Source: Planctomycetota bacterium (GTDB taxonomy: Bacteria > Planctomycetota > Phycisphaerae > UBA1845 > PWPN01). From it: DNA of 64,000 bases. Made by a program: the position numbers and the translations under genes. The stretch is from assembly GCA_029550525.1 (NCBI GenBank), contig JAKPHF010000036.1, forward strand, positions 62,001 to 126,000. The letters run 5' to 3'. This document shows positions 9,280-18,058 of this stretch, piece after piece. Under the pieces are notes generated by a model. It was not told the origin of the DNA. It ran no database searches and saw nothing but the letters and a program-made list of their open reading frames with translations. The first letter of the stretch is position 1. Each line of letters begins with the position of its first letter.

Positions 9280-10983
9280 TCACGATCCGGGCAGGTGATC
9301 CGTCACCAGAGTACCCACCAACCGGCGACGATTCGCGTAGCCATACGCGCTGATGGCGACGAACCCCGCCACCAGCACCGCGCCGATTGCCGTCAGCACG
9401 AGGTTCACCACCACCGCAGGCACGCTGCCGGCCACCACGAACAGTTGCCACAGCGTGTTGCCCAGCAGAATGGCCAGCGTCACAGGCAGCAGGACCTGCA
9501 CGCAGGCGTACATCACCTGGTCGATGCGCACGCGAGGCAGCGTCCAGCGGAGCCAGATCTGCACGAACAGCAGGAAGTACGCCTTGAACACAAACCACAC
9601 GGGCCCGGAGAACAACAGACCATAGACCGCCCGGCCCCACAATCCGTTTTCGAGCAGCGACGCTCCCCAGTGTGCCGGCAGCGGCGAATGCCACGCCCCG
9701 AAGAACAGGACCGTCGCCACGCCGCTCACCACGAACATGGCCGCGTATTCGCCGAAGAAGAACACCGCCCAGCGGAAACCGCTGTATTCGGTGTGGAAGC
9801 CCGCCACCAATTCGCTCTCCGCTTCGGGCAGGTCGAACGGCGCTCGCTTCACGCTGGCCAGCGACGAGATGAAGTAGACCAGCGCGGCGATGAACGTGAA
9901 CGGGTTGGCGAACACCAGCCAGGTGTGGAAACCGCCCGACTGCGCCTCGCCGATGGCGGTCAGCTTCAGCGTGCCCACGGTCATGACCGGCACGAGCAGC
10001 GACATGCCCATGGGGATCTCGTACGAAACCATCTGGCAGGCCACGCGCATCGCACCGTAGACGCTCCATTTGTTGTTGGAGGCCCAGCCACCCAGGATGA
10101 TGCCCACCACGTCGATGCCGACCATGGACAGAATGAAGATCAACGCCACGTCCAGATCGCGAAACGCCCAGCTCGCTCCGAACGGCAGTGCGATGAATGC
10201 CGCCAGCACGGGAATGAACACCAGGTACGGAGCCAGCTTGAACAGCGGCTTGTCCGCCCCAGCAAGCACGATGTCCTCTTTCTGGACGAGCTTGAGGCCG
10301 TCGGCGATGGACTGAGCCCAGCCGTGCCAGCCACCCACCCGCATGGGGCCGAGACGACTCTGAATGCGTCCCGCCACCTTGCGCTCCCACCAGATGGCAA
10401 AGCTCGCCGTGAGAGACACGAACCCGAGAGCGCCAAACGCCAGCAGGAAATCACGGACGATCCGGAACTGCAGCACCCACAACACACCCGCCGGGATCCC
10501 CAGCCAACCCGTCGCTGCGTCGCCGTCGCTCTGGCCGCCCCGCATGTATCGCACGATCTCGCCGACGGTCAGTTCTCCGCCGCCCAGCGTGCGGACCTCG
10601 CGATCAGCCACGCTCTGAGCCGCGACAATCTGGTCGGTGTATTCGAACGCCAAGGCGAACGCCCAGGTGAACAGGACCAGGCCGACGAGCGCCCCCACGA
10701 AGATCGGGAAGGCCATCTTGAGCAGGATGCGGCCAACGATCGCGTGGCCGGCAATGATCCCCGCGATGAGCGCGGAAGCGACGGCCGACGACGCCGGCCC
10801 CACTACCGCAATCAGAATCGCCAGCGGGTTTCGTCCCAGGCCCACCAGGTTGATGGCGATCAGCCCCACGACGGTCAATCCCGCCAGCGCACCGGCGATC
10901 ATCAGAAAACGCCGGATCGCCACCTGCTTGAGTGCCGGATCCCATCGCGGCTCAATCGCATCTCGAGCGGTAAACTCGCCCAT
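9280..10983 (-). CDS. nuoH: NADH-quinone oxidoreductase subunit H with long N-terminal extension
   Basis: 567 residues; most NuoH proteins have 320-430. The conserved part begins near residue 185 (WWERKVAGRIQSRLGPMRVG, then GWAQSIADGLKLVQKEDI) and continues with EAESELVAGFHTEYSGFRWAVFF, the signature facing the quinone chamber. The first ~180 residues hold at least three extra hydrophobic helices and a soluble segment (SVADREVRTLGGGELTVG, RGGQSDGDAATG) that have no equivalent in standard NuoH. The ATG at 10983 is the only good start ahead of the extension, and the extension keeps a membrane-protein composition, so it appears real rather than a mis-called start. Confidence 0.93.
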   Translation of the reverse strand: MGEFTARDAIEPRWDPALKQVAIRRFLMIAGALAGLTVVGLIAINLVGLGRNPLAILIAVVGPASSAVASALIAGIIAGHAIVGRILLKMAFPIFVGALVGLVLFTWAFALAFEYTDQIVAAQSVADREVRTLGGGELTVGEIVRYMRGGQSDGDAATGWLGIPAGVLWVLQFRIVRDFLLAFGALGFVSLTASFAIWWERKVAGRIQSRLGPMRVGGWHGWAQSIADGLKLVQKEDIVLAGADKPLFKLAPYLVFIPVLAAFIALPFGASWAFRDLDVALIFILSMVGIDVVGIILGGWASNNKWSVYGAMRVACQMVSYEIPMGMSLLVPVMTVGTLKLTAIGEAQSGGFHTWLVFANPFTFIAALVYFISSLASVKRAPFDLPEAESELVAGFHTEYSGFRWAVFFFGEYAAMFVVSGVATVLFFGAWHSPLPAHWGASLLENGLWGRAVYGLLFSGPVWFVFKAYFLLFVQIWLRWTLPRVRIDQVMYACVQVLLPVTLAILLGNTLWQLFVVAGSVPAVVVNLVLTAIGAVLVAGFVAISAYGYANRRRLVGTLVTDHLPGS

Positions 10984-11035
10984 TCGAACTCGTCACCTCG
11001 TCAATGTCGCCGCGGACTCGTGTCTGCGGCTATTT

Positions 11036-11054
11036 CCCGTCGCACGCGACGGGG
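11036..11054. repeat. CCCGTCG palindrome, copy 2
   Basis: CCCGTCGCACGCGACGGGG then CTAAAC, matching copy 1 at 9191-9211. It lies between nuoD and nuoH, next to an octamer element as at the first copy. Confidence 0.75.
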
Positions 11055-11070
11055 CTAAACGGTCTGGTTG

Positions 11071-11136
11071 TCGTCGCGTCTCCGCGTCTTCCGTCCTTCT
11101 CGCCGCGTCTCCGCGCCCCCGCGTCGTCTTTTCTCT
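11071..11136 (-). repeat. GACGCGG octamer element after nuoD stop
   Basis: In the mRNA sense, after the nuoD TAG and 4 bases, AGAGAAAAGACGACGCGG is followed by GGGCGCGG, AGACGCGG, CGAGAAGGACGGAAGACGCGG and AGACGCG. It is the longest of the five copies. Confidence 0.75.
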
Positions 11137-11140
11137 TCCC

Positions 11141-12346
11141 CTACCGGTCCACCTCGCCGAGCACGATATCGATGCTGCCCACGATCGCGGGCACATCGGC
11201 AATGAGCACGTTTCGACACACGTGCGAGGTGATGGACAGGTTGCAGAAGCACGGGCCGCGAGCCTTCACCCGGTACGGGATGGCCGAGCCGTCGCCGACG
11301 ATCAGGAAACCCAATTGCCCGCGCGGGTTCTCGCCTTCCACGTACACCTCATCGGCCGGCAGCTTGAGCACTTTGGGCACCTTCGCTTTGTGCTCGCCGT
11401 CGGTGGGCATCTGCTTGAGACACTGCCGCAGAATCCGCACCGACTGCTTCATCTCCTCCATACGGACGAAGTACCGGTTCCAGCAGTCGCCGACCACGGC
11501 TCCGTGCGGGATGCCGTCGGCCCCGCCGTTCATGCCGACCGGGATATCGAACTCGAACCGGTCGTAGATGTCATATGGCATGCTCTTGCGGAGGTCCCAC
11601 TTCACGCCGCTGCCCCGCAGGCACGGGCCGGTCAGCCCCCAGGCGATGGCGTCCTCCGGACTAATCACGCCCACGCCGGCCGTCCGCTTGACGAAGATCT
11701 GGTTGTAGCTGATGAGGTTGTTGTACTCGTCGATCTTCGGCTCGAAGTAGTCGAGGAACTCTTCGAGCTTCTCAAGGAAGCGATCGGGCAGATCCTGCGT
11801 GACGCCGCCGATGGTGATATAGCTGTAAGTCAGCCGGGCTCCGCAAACCGCCTCGAACAGATCGAGGATGTACTCGCGCTCGCGGAACGCGTAGAGCACG
11901 GCCGTGAACGAGCCCATGTCCAGGCCGAACGTGCCGAACGCCACCAGGTGCGAGGCAATGCGGTTTAGCTCGGCCATGATGATCCGGATGTAGCTTGCTC
12001 GCTCAGGAACTTGAATGCCGGCGAGCTTCTCCACCGCCAGGCTGAACACGTGGTTGTTGTTCATGGCGGACAGATAGTCCATCCGGTCGGTCTTGGGGAT
12101 GAACTGGAAGGGCTGCAGGTTCTCGCCGATCTTCTCCGCACAGCGATGCAGGTAGCCGATGTGCGGGATGGCCTCGAGCACCAGCTCGCCGTCCGTCCGC
12201 AGCACCACGCGAAGCACGCCGTGCGTGCTCGGATGCTGCGGCCCCATGTTGATGAGCATTTCCTCCGTGCGCAGGTCGGCCGGCGCGTCGTCGCGCTTCC
12301 AATCGATCAGCACGTCGGGTTGCGATGTGATTACGGTGTCGGTCAT
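11141..12346 (-). CDS. nuoD: NADH-quinone oxidoreductase subunit D
   Basis: 401 residues, the normal length for the 49-kDa quinone-site subunit. Signatures NMGPQHPSTHGVLRVVLRTDGE, HIGYLHRCAEK, and the late EVYVEGENPRGQLGFLIVGDG are present. With NuoB it forms the quinone-reduction chamber. It lies 171 bases after nuoC, a gap filled by an inward-facing heptamer pair. Confidence 0.96.
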   Translation of the reverse strand: MTDTVITSQPDVLIDWKRDDAPADLRTEEMLINMGPQHPSTHGVLRVVLRTDGELVLEAIPHIGYLHRCAEKIGENLQPFQFIPKTDRMDYLSAMNNNHVFSLAVEKLAGIQVPERASYIRIIMAELNRIASHLVAFGTFGLDMGSFTAVLYAFREREYILDLFEAVCGARLTYSYITIGGVTQDLPDRFLEKLEEFLDYFEPKIDEYNNLISYNQIFVKRTAGVGVISPEDAIAWGLTGPCLRGSGVKWDLRKSMPYDIYDRFEFDIPVGMNGGADGIPHGAVVGDCWNRYFVRMEEMKQSVRILRQCLKQMPTDGEHKAKVPKVLKLPADEVYVEGENPRGQLGFLIVGDGSAIPYRVKARGPCFCNLSITSHVCRNVLIADVPAIVGSIDIVLGEVDR

Positions 12347-12349
12347 AAC

Positions 12350-12513
12350 AAAGCTGTGAGCTATGAGCTGTAAGCTATAAGCCGGAACAACCGCCCTGCT
12401 CGTCCGGCCATGGCTGGTCTCAATCGCTCAACAGTTGCTCCTTGCTCTATCGTTCCTGGGTCTTCTCGGCCTACCGCTCTGGCTCATAGCTCAGAGCTCA
12501 CAGCTCAGAGCTT
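12350..12513. repeat. Inward-facing heptamer pair (MITE-like shape) between nuoC and nuoD
   Basis: Left arm 12350-12382: AAAGC, TGTGAGC, TATGAGC, TGTAAGC, TATAAGC, C. Right arm 12482-12512 is the reverse complement type: GCTCATA, GCTCAGA, GCTCACA, GCTCAGA, GCTT. About 100 bases of unrelated sequence lie between. The right arm ends 5 bases from the nuoC stop; the left arm lies 4 bases upstream of the nuoD start. Confidence 0.75.
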
Positions 12514-12517
12514 CCTT

Positions 12518-13057
12518 TCAATGCACCGGACTCTTGACGCCGAACTCCGTCGAGGCCGGGATGCCGTGATACTCCAGCGGGTACTCGTAGTCCTTCCGCA
12601 ACGGGTGCCCCACCCAGTCGTCGGGGCAGAGAATCCGCCGATGATCCGGATGGTTGTCGAACGTCACGCCGAGCAGGTCGTACACTTCGCGCTCGTGCCA
12701 GTCGGCCGCGGGCCACACATCCGAGACCGTCGGGATGTGGCCGCCGTCGCGCGGCACGCGCACCTTGATCGCGATGGTGTTGCCGCCCACCCAGGGCTCG
12801 GCCTGCTCGCTGCACGGCCGCATGCTCATCACGTCGTAAATGACCTCGATCTCGTTGTCGGCCAGTCGATCCACGCCGCTGATGCAACGCAGCATGTTGC
12901 AATACAGCCGCGGATCGTCTCGCAGGAACATCGCGATCTCGTGCCACTTCTCGGCAGCCACGAGCACCCACGGATGGTTCGAATCCATCCGGACCTCGCG
13001 CACGGCCTCGCCGAACGTCGACTTCAACAGTTCCGCAATCTCTTCAGGTGCGAGCAT
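12518..13057 (-). CDS. nuoC: NADH-quinone oxidoreductase subunit C
   Basis: 179 residues. The 30-kDa subunit signature HEREVYDLLGVTFDNHPDHRR and DDWVGHPLRKDYEYP are present. It is a hydrophilic connector in the peripheral arm and is separate from NuoD here (not a NuoCD fusion). Start at ATG 13057; nuoB ends 104 bases upstream, with an octamer element in the gap. Confidence 0.95.
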   Translation of the reverse strand: MLAPEEIAELLKSTFGEAVREVRMDSNHPWVLVAAEKWHEIAMFLRDDPRLYCNMLRCISGVDRLADNEIEVIYDVMSMRPCSEQAEPWVGGNTIAIKVRVPRDGGHIPTVSDVWPAADWHEREVYDLLGVTFDNHPDHRRILCPDDWVGHPLRKDYEYPLEYHGIPASTEFGVKSPVH

Positions 13058-13113
13058 ATCTGGTGCTCAGGTGCGAGTTCATCACTCGCACGGTTCCTCG
13101 GGGTCAGCAACTC

Positions 13114-13161
13114 GCGACCGCGTCTCCGCTCCCTTTCGCCGCGTCGCCGCGTCGTGTTTTC
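13114..13161 (-). repeat. GACGCGG octamer element after nuoB stop
   Basis: In the mRNA sense it begins right after the nuoB stop: GAAAACACGACGCGG, CGACGCGG, CGAAAGGGAGCGG, AGACGCGG. Confidence 0.75.
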
Positions 13162-13674
13162 TCAGCCTGCGCCGACCACTTCCGTTCGGCGCTCACGGGC
13201 GATGGTTCCGCCCTTGATCTTGTCCTGCAGCCGCATGAGCCCTTCCAGCAGCGCTTCGGGCCGCGGCGGGCAGCCGGGGATGTACACATCCACCGGCACG
13301 ATCAGGTCCACGCCCTTGACCACGTTGTAACCGTGCTTGAAGTACGGCCCGCCGCCGATGGTGCAGGCGCCCATGGCGATCACGTACTTGGGGTCGGCCA
13401 TCTGGTTGTACAACCGCTTGACGCGTGCGGCCATCTTGTACGTGACCGTACCCGCGACGATCATCAGGTCACTCTGCCGCGGCGTGGGCCGGAACGCCCC
13501 CATCCCGAAGCGGTCGAGATCGAACCGCGACATGCCCGTGGCCATCATCTCGATGGCGCAGCAGGCCAGGCCGAACGTCATCGGCCACAAGCTGTTCTGC
13601 TTGGCCCAGTTCAGCGCCCAGTCGAGCGACGTGACGATCAGGCCCTCTTCAAACTTGTTTTGAATCCAACTCAT
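13162..13674 (-). CDS. nuoB: NADH-quinone oxidoreductase subunit B
   Basis: 170 residues. The four Cys ligands of cluster N2 are visible: the adjacent pair in [11 protein letters not shown], one in [12 protein letters not shown] and one in [13 protein letters not shown]. The family normally has MGxCxxSGG; here the Ser is Gly (ACTIGGG), a mild variation. It hands electrons to quinone together with NuoD. A heptamer array lies just upstream of its start. Confidence 0.96.
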   Translation of the reverse strand: MSWIQNKFEEGLIVTSLDWALNWAKQNSLWPMTFGLACCAIEMMATGMSRFDLDRFGMGAFRPTPRQSDLMIVAGTVTYKMAARVKRLYNQMADPKYVIAMGACTIGGGPYFKHGYNVVKGVDLIVPVDVYIPGCPPRPEALLEGLMRLQDKIKGGTIARERRTEVVGAG

Positions 13675-13683
13675 GGGATAACT

Positions 13684-13719
13684 GAGAGCTATAAGCTATG
13701 AGCTATAAGCTGTGAGCCA
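13684..13719. repeat. Heptanucleotide array upstream of nuoB
   Basis: GAGAGC, TATAAGC, TATGAGC, TATAAGC, TGTGAGC, C: five 7-base units ending in GAGCC like the other arms. After it (about 13735-13778) lies a looser TTCACAC/TTTCGCAC/GTTCACAC/ATTCTCAC run of 7- to 8-base units up to the nuoA stop. Confidence 0.75.
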
Positions 13720-13767
13720 TGCGGTGTTGTCTCTCGCACATTCACACTTTCGCACGTTCACACATTC

Positions 13768-14277
13768 TCACACGCCGACCGGCTCACGCCGGCGCTTCGG
13801 CTCGGGCGGCGGAATGGGAGCGCCGATCACCGGCTTGGCCGACTCGTCCGACCGCTCGCCCGTGCTGGCCCGCACCCAGTCCAGATATCCGAACCGCCAC
13901 AGGTACAAAAAGCCCACCACGATCACGCCGAAGAAGAACAGCATGTCCCACGTCGCGGCGGCCTTGATCGCGGGCGAGCCCGCCCCGAACACCACCGCCC
14001 ACGGGTAGAACAGCGCGATCTCCACGTCGAAGATCAGGAACACCAGAGCGACCACGTAGAACCGCAAGTCGAACTGCACCCAGTTGGCCCCGATGGTCGG
14101 CTCGCCGCACTCATAGGCCTCCAGCTTCTCCGGGTGCGGCAGGTTCGGCCGCAGGAACCAGCCGACGACCAGCGCTCCCAGCACCATGGCCAGGCCAGCG
14201 ATGAGGAACACCACCAGCCCCTGCACGAGGTTGACGCCGCCTTCGGCCAGGATCATGGGTGATAACGTCTCGGGCAT
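13768..14277 (-). CDS. nuoA: NADH-quinone oxidoreductase subunit A
   Basis: 169 residues, somewhat longer than the common ~120-145 owing to a C-terminal hydrophilic tail (SDESAKPVIGAPIPPPEPKRR). Three membrane helices; EKLEAYECGEPTIG and FDLRFYVVALVFLIFDVEIA are the NuoA signatures. It sits between nuoI and nuoB; the gap to nuoI is 69 bases. Confidence 0.95.
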   Translation of the reverse strand: MPETLSPMILAEGGVNLVQGLVVFLIAGLAMVLGALVVGWFLRPNLPHPEKLEAYECGEPTIGANWVQFDLRFYVVALVFLIFDVEIALFYPWAVVFGAGSPAIKAAATWDMLFFFGVIVVGFLYLWRFGYLDWVRASTGERSDESAKPVIGAPIPPPEPKRRREPVGV

Positions 14278-14346
14278 GTATCCTTCTCACCGGGCGGGTA
14301 CCAGGCCCGCCGAACTCGACTTTCGCCGCTCGCCGCGACTGGTTGC

Positions 14347-15039
14347 CTATTCCGACGCCGCCTTCTCCGCCGCCGGCTTGGTCGCGGTCGCCACCTTGTC
14401 CGGCACGACCTCGGCCGCCGGTTTGTCGGCCGCCTTGTCCGCGGGCTTCTCGGCCGGCTTGGGCGCGGGCTTCCGCTCGGTCAGAGCCAGGAGCATCTCC
14501 TCCCGCATGGGCCGGGCCCGCTCGAGCCACTGTTCCTTCATCTGCTGCGCCCACTCGGGCAGGTGCCGCTTCTGCATCCAGATGGGCATGGGCGTCTGCA
14601 ACCCTTGCTTGGCCAGCTCCGTGAACTCCACCACCATGCTCGCCCGGTCGTAACCCGACAGGTCGTAGTTGTTGCCCATGTGGATGCATCCGGTCGGGCA
14701 CGGCTCGGTGCACAAAGCGCAGAACATGCACTTGGAGTAGTCGATGGCGTACCGCGTGATCGCTCCGCCCATGGCCAGACCGGTTTGCTTATCCACTTTG
14801 CGGGCACCGGTCTTTTCGATGTAGATGCAGTCCACCGGGCACGCCTTGGCGCACAGATCGCAGGCGATGCACTTTTCGATCTCGTAATAGTGGAAGCCCC
14901 GCCACCGCGGCTGGATGGTCGGAGCCACGTCGGGATACTGCACCGTGATCGTCCGCGCGAAACAATATCGCAGCGTGATCCGCATGCCGATCAGGATCGT
15001 CTTGATAGTCAGGTAGATGTTTCGGAAGTAATCACGCAT
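14347..15039 (-). CDS. nuoI: NADH-quinone oxidoreductase subunit I
   Basis: 230 residues from ATG 15039 (MRDYFRNIYLTIKTILIGM is the usual amphipathic start; the longer open frame upstream is not family-like). Two [4Fe-4S] motifs: CIACDLCAKACP and CMFCALCTEPCP. The last ~45 residues are a low-complexity Ala/Lys/Pro tail (KPAEKPADKAADKPA) not needed for cluster binding. It links the peripheral arm clusters to NuoB. Having nuoI first, ahead of nuoA, and no nuoE, nuoF or nuoG nearby is unusual compared with the nuoA-N order. Confidence 0.95.
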   Translation of the reverse strand: MRDYFRNIYLTIKTILIGMRITLRYCFARTITVQYPDVAPTIQPRWRGFHYYEIEKCIACDLCAKACPVDCIYIEKTGARKVDKQTGLAMGGAITRYAIDYSKCMFCALCTEPCPTGCIHMGNNYDLSGYDRASMVVEFTELAKQGLQTPMPIWMQKRHLPEWAQQMKEQWLERARPMREEMLLALTERKPAPKPAEKPADKAADKPAAEVVPDKVATATKPAAEKAASE

Positions 15040-15193
15040 GTCGGTTCTGCGTCGGGCGTCGGGCGCCTGTCGATTGAGCCAGCCTCGTCCCATCCAGGGC
15101 CGCCCAACAGATGGGCAGATGATACGCCTTTTCGCCCGATCGGCCAAGGCGCCGGAACCTGCTGACGAGGGGAACGCGCGGAATAATTCATCT

Positions 15194-15222
15194 TCTGTAG
15201 AGACAGCAGGTTGAGTTGTCAA
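15194..15222 (-). promoter_or_regulatory. Candidate sigma70-type promoter of the nuo operon
   Basis: On the minus strand TTGACA (15222-15217) is followed after 17 bases by TACAGA (15199-15194). The -35 box is perfect, the -10 box weak (3 of 6). It lies about 155 bases upstream of the nuoI start, in the only repeat-poor gap ahead of the operon. Confidence 0.45.
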
Positions 15223-15319
15223 GCCCGGTCGCGAACCGTGACGGGATGGCCGGTTCGCCACAACTTTTTTGACCGGCGTCGCGATTGCGAGACACACACA
15301 CGCGAACCAGGCTTGCGAG

Positions 15320-18058
15320 CTACACGACCTGGCCCGCCCCAGTCGAGTTCAACCACTCCACACAAACCGTCTCCGGAACCGGGAGCCCCGGCTCGAGAGC
15401 GAGAGCGGCATACCTGAACTCGTACGACTCGCCGGGCATTAGGATCATATTGTTCCCGCGAGTCAGAATGGCGCAGTCGGGCACGGAACTGACCAGCCGA
15501 ACGCCGATTGCCGCCAATTTTCCTCGGTTTTCCACGCGAATTCGGTCGCGCGACTCGCGCTGAACGAACAGTTCGACCGGCTCGAGCTGGGCCAAAGGCA
15601 CCAGCAAGTGAACGGGATTCTGCGTGAACAGGTACTGGTTGCGTACAACAGAGCCGGCGTGGTCCCAGTTCAACTCCACCACGAAAAGTTCATGCAACGC
15701 CGTCGGAACCGGCCAGTCCAGATCCAGCACAGCTTGTCCGCCCGGCATACCGACCTTGACTTCCCGCGCCGCCGTCTCGATGACCTGCCCGTCCAGCAAC
15801 CGCAGGACGGCCCGAACCGTCCCTGACGAGCCGCAGGCCGTTGCCTGCACGGACTGTGGTCCCACCGTCGCATCCGCGTGCACGAACACCCGCCCGGCGA
15901 ACCGCTCGCCCGCCCGCCACGCCAGCGACTCGTATCGCAGCGACACGTGCCGCGGCGCGTACGCCCGTTGTAGGAAGTCGTAGGCCGGCTTGGTCGAGCC
16001 ATCGATCTGGACCACCGAGTTGTTGGACGTGTTGTGCACGTTGTCGTGGCCCATCCAGATGATGTAGCCGCTGCAGTTCGGGAACCGGCGGCGACACGCT
16101 TCCGCGGCATAGCGGTAGGACTCGGCTTGCATGTACCGGTGGATCTTCACCACGAGCGGCAACCAGGCAGGATCATCGGGTATCTCCCCGATGGCCGCCG
16201 TCACATCACCCCACGGAATCCAGGCGGCGGCCGGCACGACCCAATGCCGATTCGACTCCGACGGCGGCCAGAGCGACGCATCGCCTTTGTGCCGCTCGAG
16301 CGCCGCCATCGACGAGCAGCCGGGCACGCCGTTTTCGCTGCGGAAGAGCGAATCGTCGCGGTTCCAATATGCGTGCACGTTGTCGAAGGACACGTCGCCC
16401 CAACCCCACGGGCCGTGCGTTTGGTGGTGGATGCCCTTCCCCATGTTCTCCGCGTGGGCGTAGAACATCGGCCCCGACGGCGACGTGGCCTGGAAGCGCT
16501 TGCCCGGATCGATGCGGGCCAGCAATTCCTGCCAACGCAGCATGAGCGGATGCAGTTCGTCGACCGGCTTTCCCACGCCCGTCTTGCTGCCGTCCAGGCC
16601 GCCCTGCAATTCGTTGCCGCCGCACCACAGCACGTGCGAGGCATGATGCCCCCGCCGCTCGATGTACTCCGTCGCGATGGTCTGCAAATGCTCGATGACG
16701 TCCGGATCCTCCGGCGGCCAGTTCTCCACACCCGACGAACTCAGCGGGAACTCCTGCCAAACCATCAGGCCCAGTTCGTCGCAGAGTTCGTAGAACGTCT
16801 CCGTCTCCAGGATGGCGCCACCCCAGACCCGAATGAGGTTCACGTTCATGTTGGCGTAGAGCCGCAGCACCGCCTCGTAGCGCTCCCGCGAGACCGTGCC
16901 GTAGAACGGCGAGAGCGGCACCCAGTTAATCCCCCGTATGAACAGCGGCACGCCATTCACTTCGCAGAGGTACGGCTTGGCTCCGGCCGGCGCTCCCGGG
17001 TTATCCAGCCACCGCACACGCCGGAAGCCCACCGGCCGTTCGATCACGTCACTGATCTGGCCCGCGGCGTCGAGCAGTTCGACGCGTACGCGATACAGAT
17101 TCGCAGCCCGTCTGCGATCCGTGCCGGCTGATCCCCCGTCATCGCCTGCCGCGTCGCGGCGAAGCGTCTGAGGCCACCACAACCCCGGCGCTTCCACCAG
17201 GATCTTTAGATCCAGCGGCCCCGCCTCACACGGCCGCTCGCCCGACGCGACGCTCACGCCGTCGCGGTCGGTCACTACATAGCGAACGCTGGCCGGTTCG
17301 CCCACCACGTTGGCGACCACGCGTACGTGTCCGCGTTGGAGGTCATCGTCGACCCGGGCCTGTACGCGAGCGTGCTCGAACTCGGCCGGTCCCCGCTGCA
17401 CCAGCCGCACGTCCTGCCAGATGCCCACGTTCACCACGCGCGGGCACCAGTCCCAGCAGTAGCCGAACCGCGGCTTGAAGATCCGCGTCCGGCTCGTGAA
17501 GCCGAACACACCCTCGATCTGCGGCGAGAGGTGAAACAGAATCTCGAGCTTGAACGTCTGCCCCGGCTCCACGAAGCCGGTCAGATCGAACCGATGTCGC
17601 AGATGCGTGCCCTCGAACGTACCGACCTCCCGGCCGTCCACGAAGACCAGTCCGGAGTAGTCCAGCCCGTCGCACTCGAGCACAATCGCCCCACGGGAGC
17701 GCCCGTGCGACCTCTCCAGCGAGCGGCGGGGTTTACCCCCGCCGTCTCTTTCAAATTCAGTGCGTTCCCCCCCGCTTTCCTCCGCTGCCCACTCCGCCGG
17801 CACGGTCACCGTCTTCGCGTACATCCATTCGCGATTGTTGACCCACTCGGTTTTCTCGGCATTGAGCCCGTCCTGCCAGTTCGGAATGATCCCTGCCCGC
17901 AGGAGATCCGCATGCACCGCGCCTGGCACCACCGCCGGCACGGCCGGCACGGGCACCCGCTTGCTTTGCCCCAGGTCGCCCGCCCGCTCGAACCGCCATT
18001 GGTTCTGCCAATAGCCCGTGACCGTCCAATCCGTACCGTTGAGTGAAAGCGTCTTCAT
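15320..18058 (-). CDS. Glycoside hydrolase family 2, beta-mannosidase-like
   Basis: 912 residues, cytoplasmic by lack of a signal. Start ATG 18058 follows a perfect AGGAGG at 6 bases. Order: N-terminal jelly-roll (GAVHADLLRAGIIPN, typical of beta-mannosidases), immunoglobulin-like domain, then a TIM barrel with acid/base Glu483 in CGGNELQGG and the candidate nucleophile Glu575 in FRSENGVPG (family: SEFG). Residues ~93-122 (GGERTEFERDGGGKPRR...) form an extra hydrophilic loop encoded by palindromic DNA, and another palindrome lies at codons ~737-742. It would release terminal beta-mannose from oligosaccharides, but the exact substrate is not shown. It stands alone, followed by the nuo promoter region. 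Confidence 0.88.
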   Translation of the reverse strand: MKTLSLNGTDWTVTGYWQNQWRFERAGDLGQSKRVPVPAVPAVVPGAVHADLLRAGIIPNWQDGLNAEKTEWVNNREWMYAKTVTVPAEWAAEESGGERTEFERDGGGKPRRSLERSHGRSRGAIVLECDGLDYSGLVFVDGREVGTFEGTHLRHRFDLTGFVEPGQTFKLEILFHLSPQIEGVFGFTSRTRIFKPRFGYCWDWCPRVVNVGIWQDVRLVQRGPAEFEHARVQARVDDDLQRGHVRVVANVVGEPASVRYVVTDRDGVSVASGERPCEAGPLDLKILVEAPGLWWPQTLRRDAAGDDGGSAGTDRRRAANLYRVRVELLDAAGQISDVIERPVGFRRVRWLDNPGAPAGAKPYLCEVNGVPLFIRGINWVPLSPFYGTVSRERYEAVLRLYANMNVNLIRVWGGAILETETFYELCDELGLMVWQEFPLSSSGVENWPPEDPDVIEHLQTIATEYIERRGHHASHVLWCGGNELQGGLDGSKTGVGKPVDELHPLMLRWQELLARIDPGKRFQATSPSGPMFYAHAENMGKGIHHQTHGPWGWGDVSFDNVHAYWNRDDSLFRSENGVPGCSSMAALERHKGDASLWPPSESNRHWVVPAAAWIPWGDVTAAIGEIPDDPAWLPLVVKIHRYMQAESYRYAAEACRRRFPNCSGYIIWMGHDNVHNTSNNSVVQIDGSTKPAYDFLQRAYAPRHVSLRYESLAWRAGERFAGRVFVHADATVGPQSVQATACGSSGTVRAVLRLLDGQVIETAAREVKVGMPGGQAVLDLDWPVPTALHELFVVELNWDHAGSVVRNQYLFTQNPVHLLVPLAQLEPVELFVQRESRDRIRVENRGKLAAIGVRLVSSVPDCAILTRGNNMILMPGESYEFRYAALALEPGLPVPETVCVEWLNSTGAGQVV
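15828..15848. repeat. Palindrome inside the mannosidase gene (copy of 8180-8200)
   Basis: GAGCCGCAGGCC-GTT-GCCTGC matches the nuoK-nuoL intergenic palindrome except in the loop. Here it is read in frame near the C-terminus of the glycosidase. Confidence 0.6.
17692..17742. repeat. Two palindromes inside the mannosidase gene
   Basis: CACGGGAGCGCCCGTG at 17692-17707 and GGCGGGGTTTACCCCCGCC at about 17724-17742. They encode most of an extra ~30-residue loop absent from typical GH2 N-terminal domains. Confidence 0.65.

Noticed and set aside
15040..15297. A longer NuoI (316 residues, start 15297)
   Set aside because: The first ~86 residues are Arg/Pro/Ser-rich and unlike NuoI; the amphipathic start MRDYFRNIYLTIKTIL fits the family.
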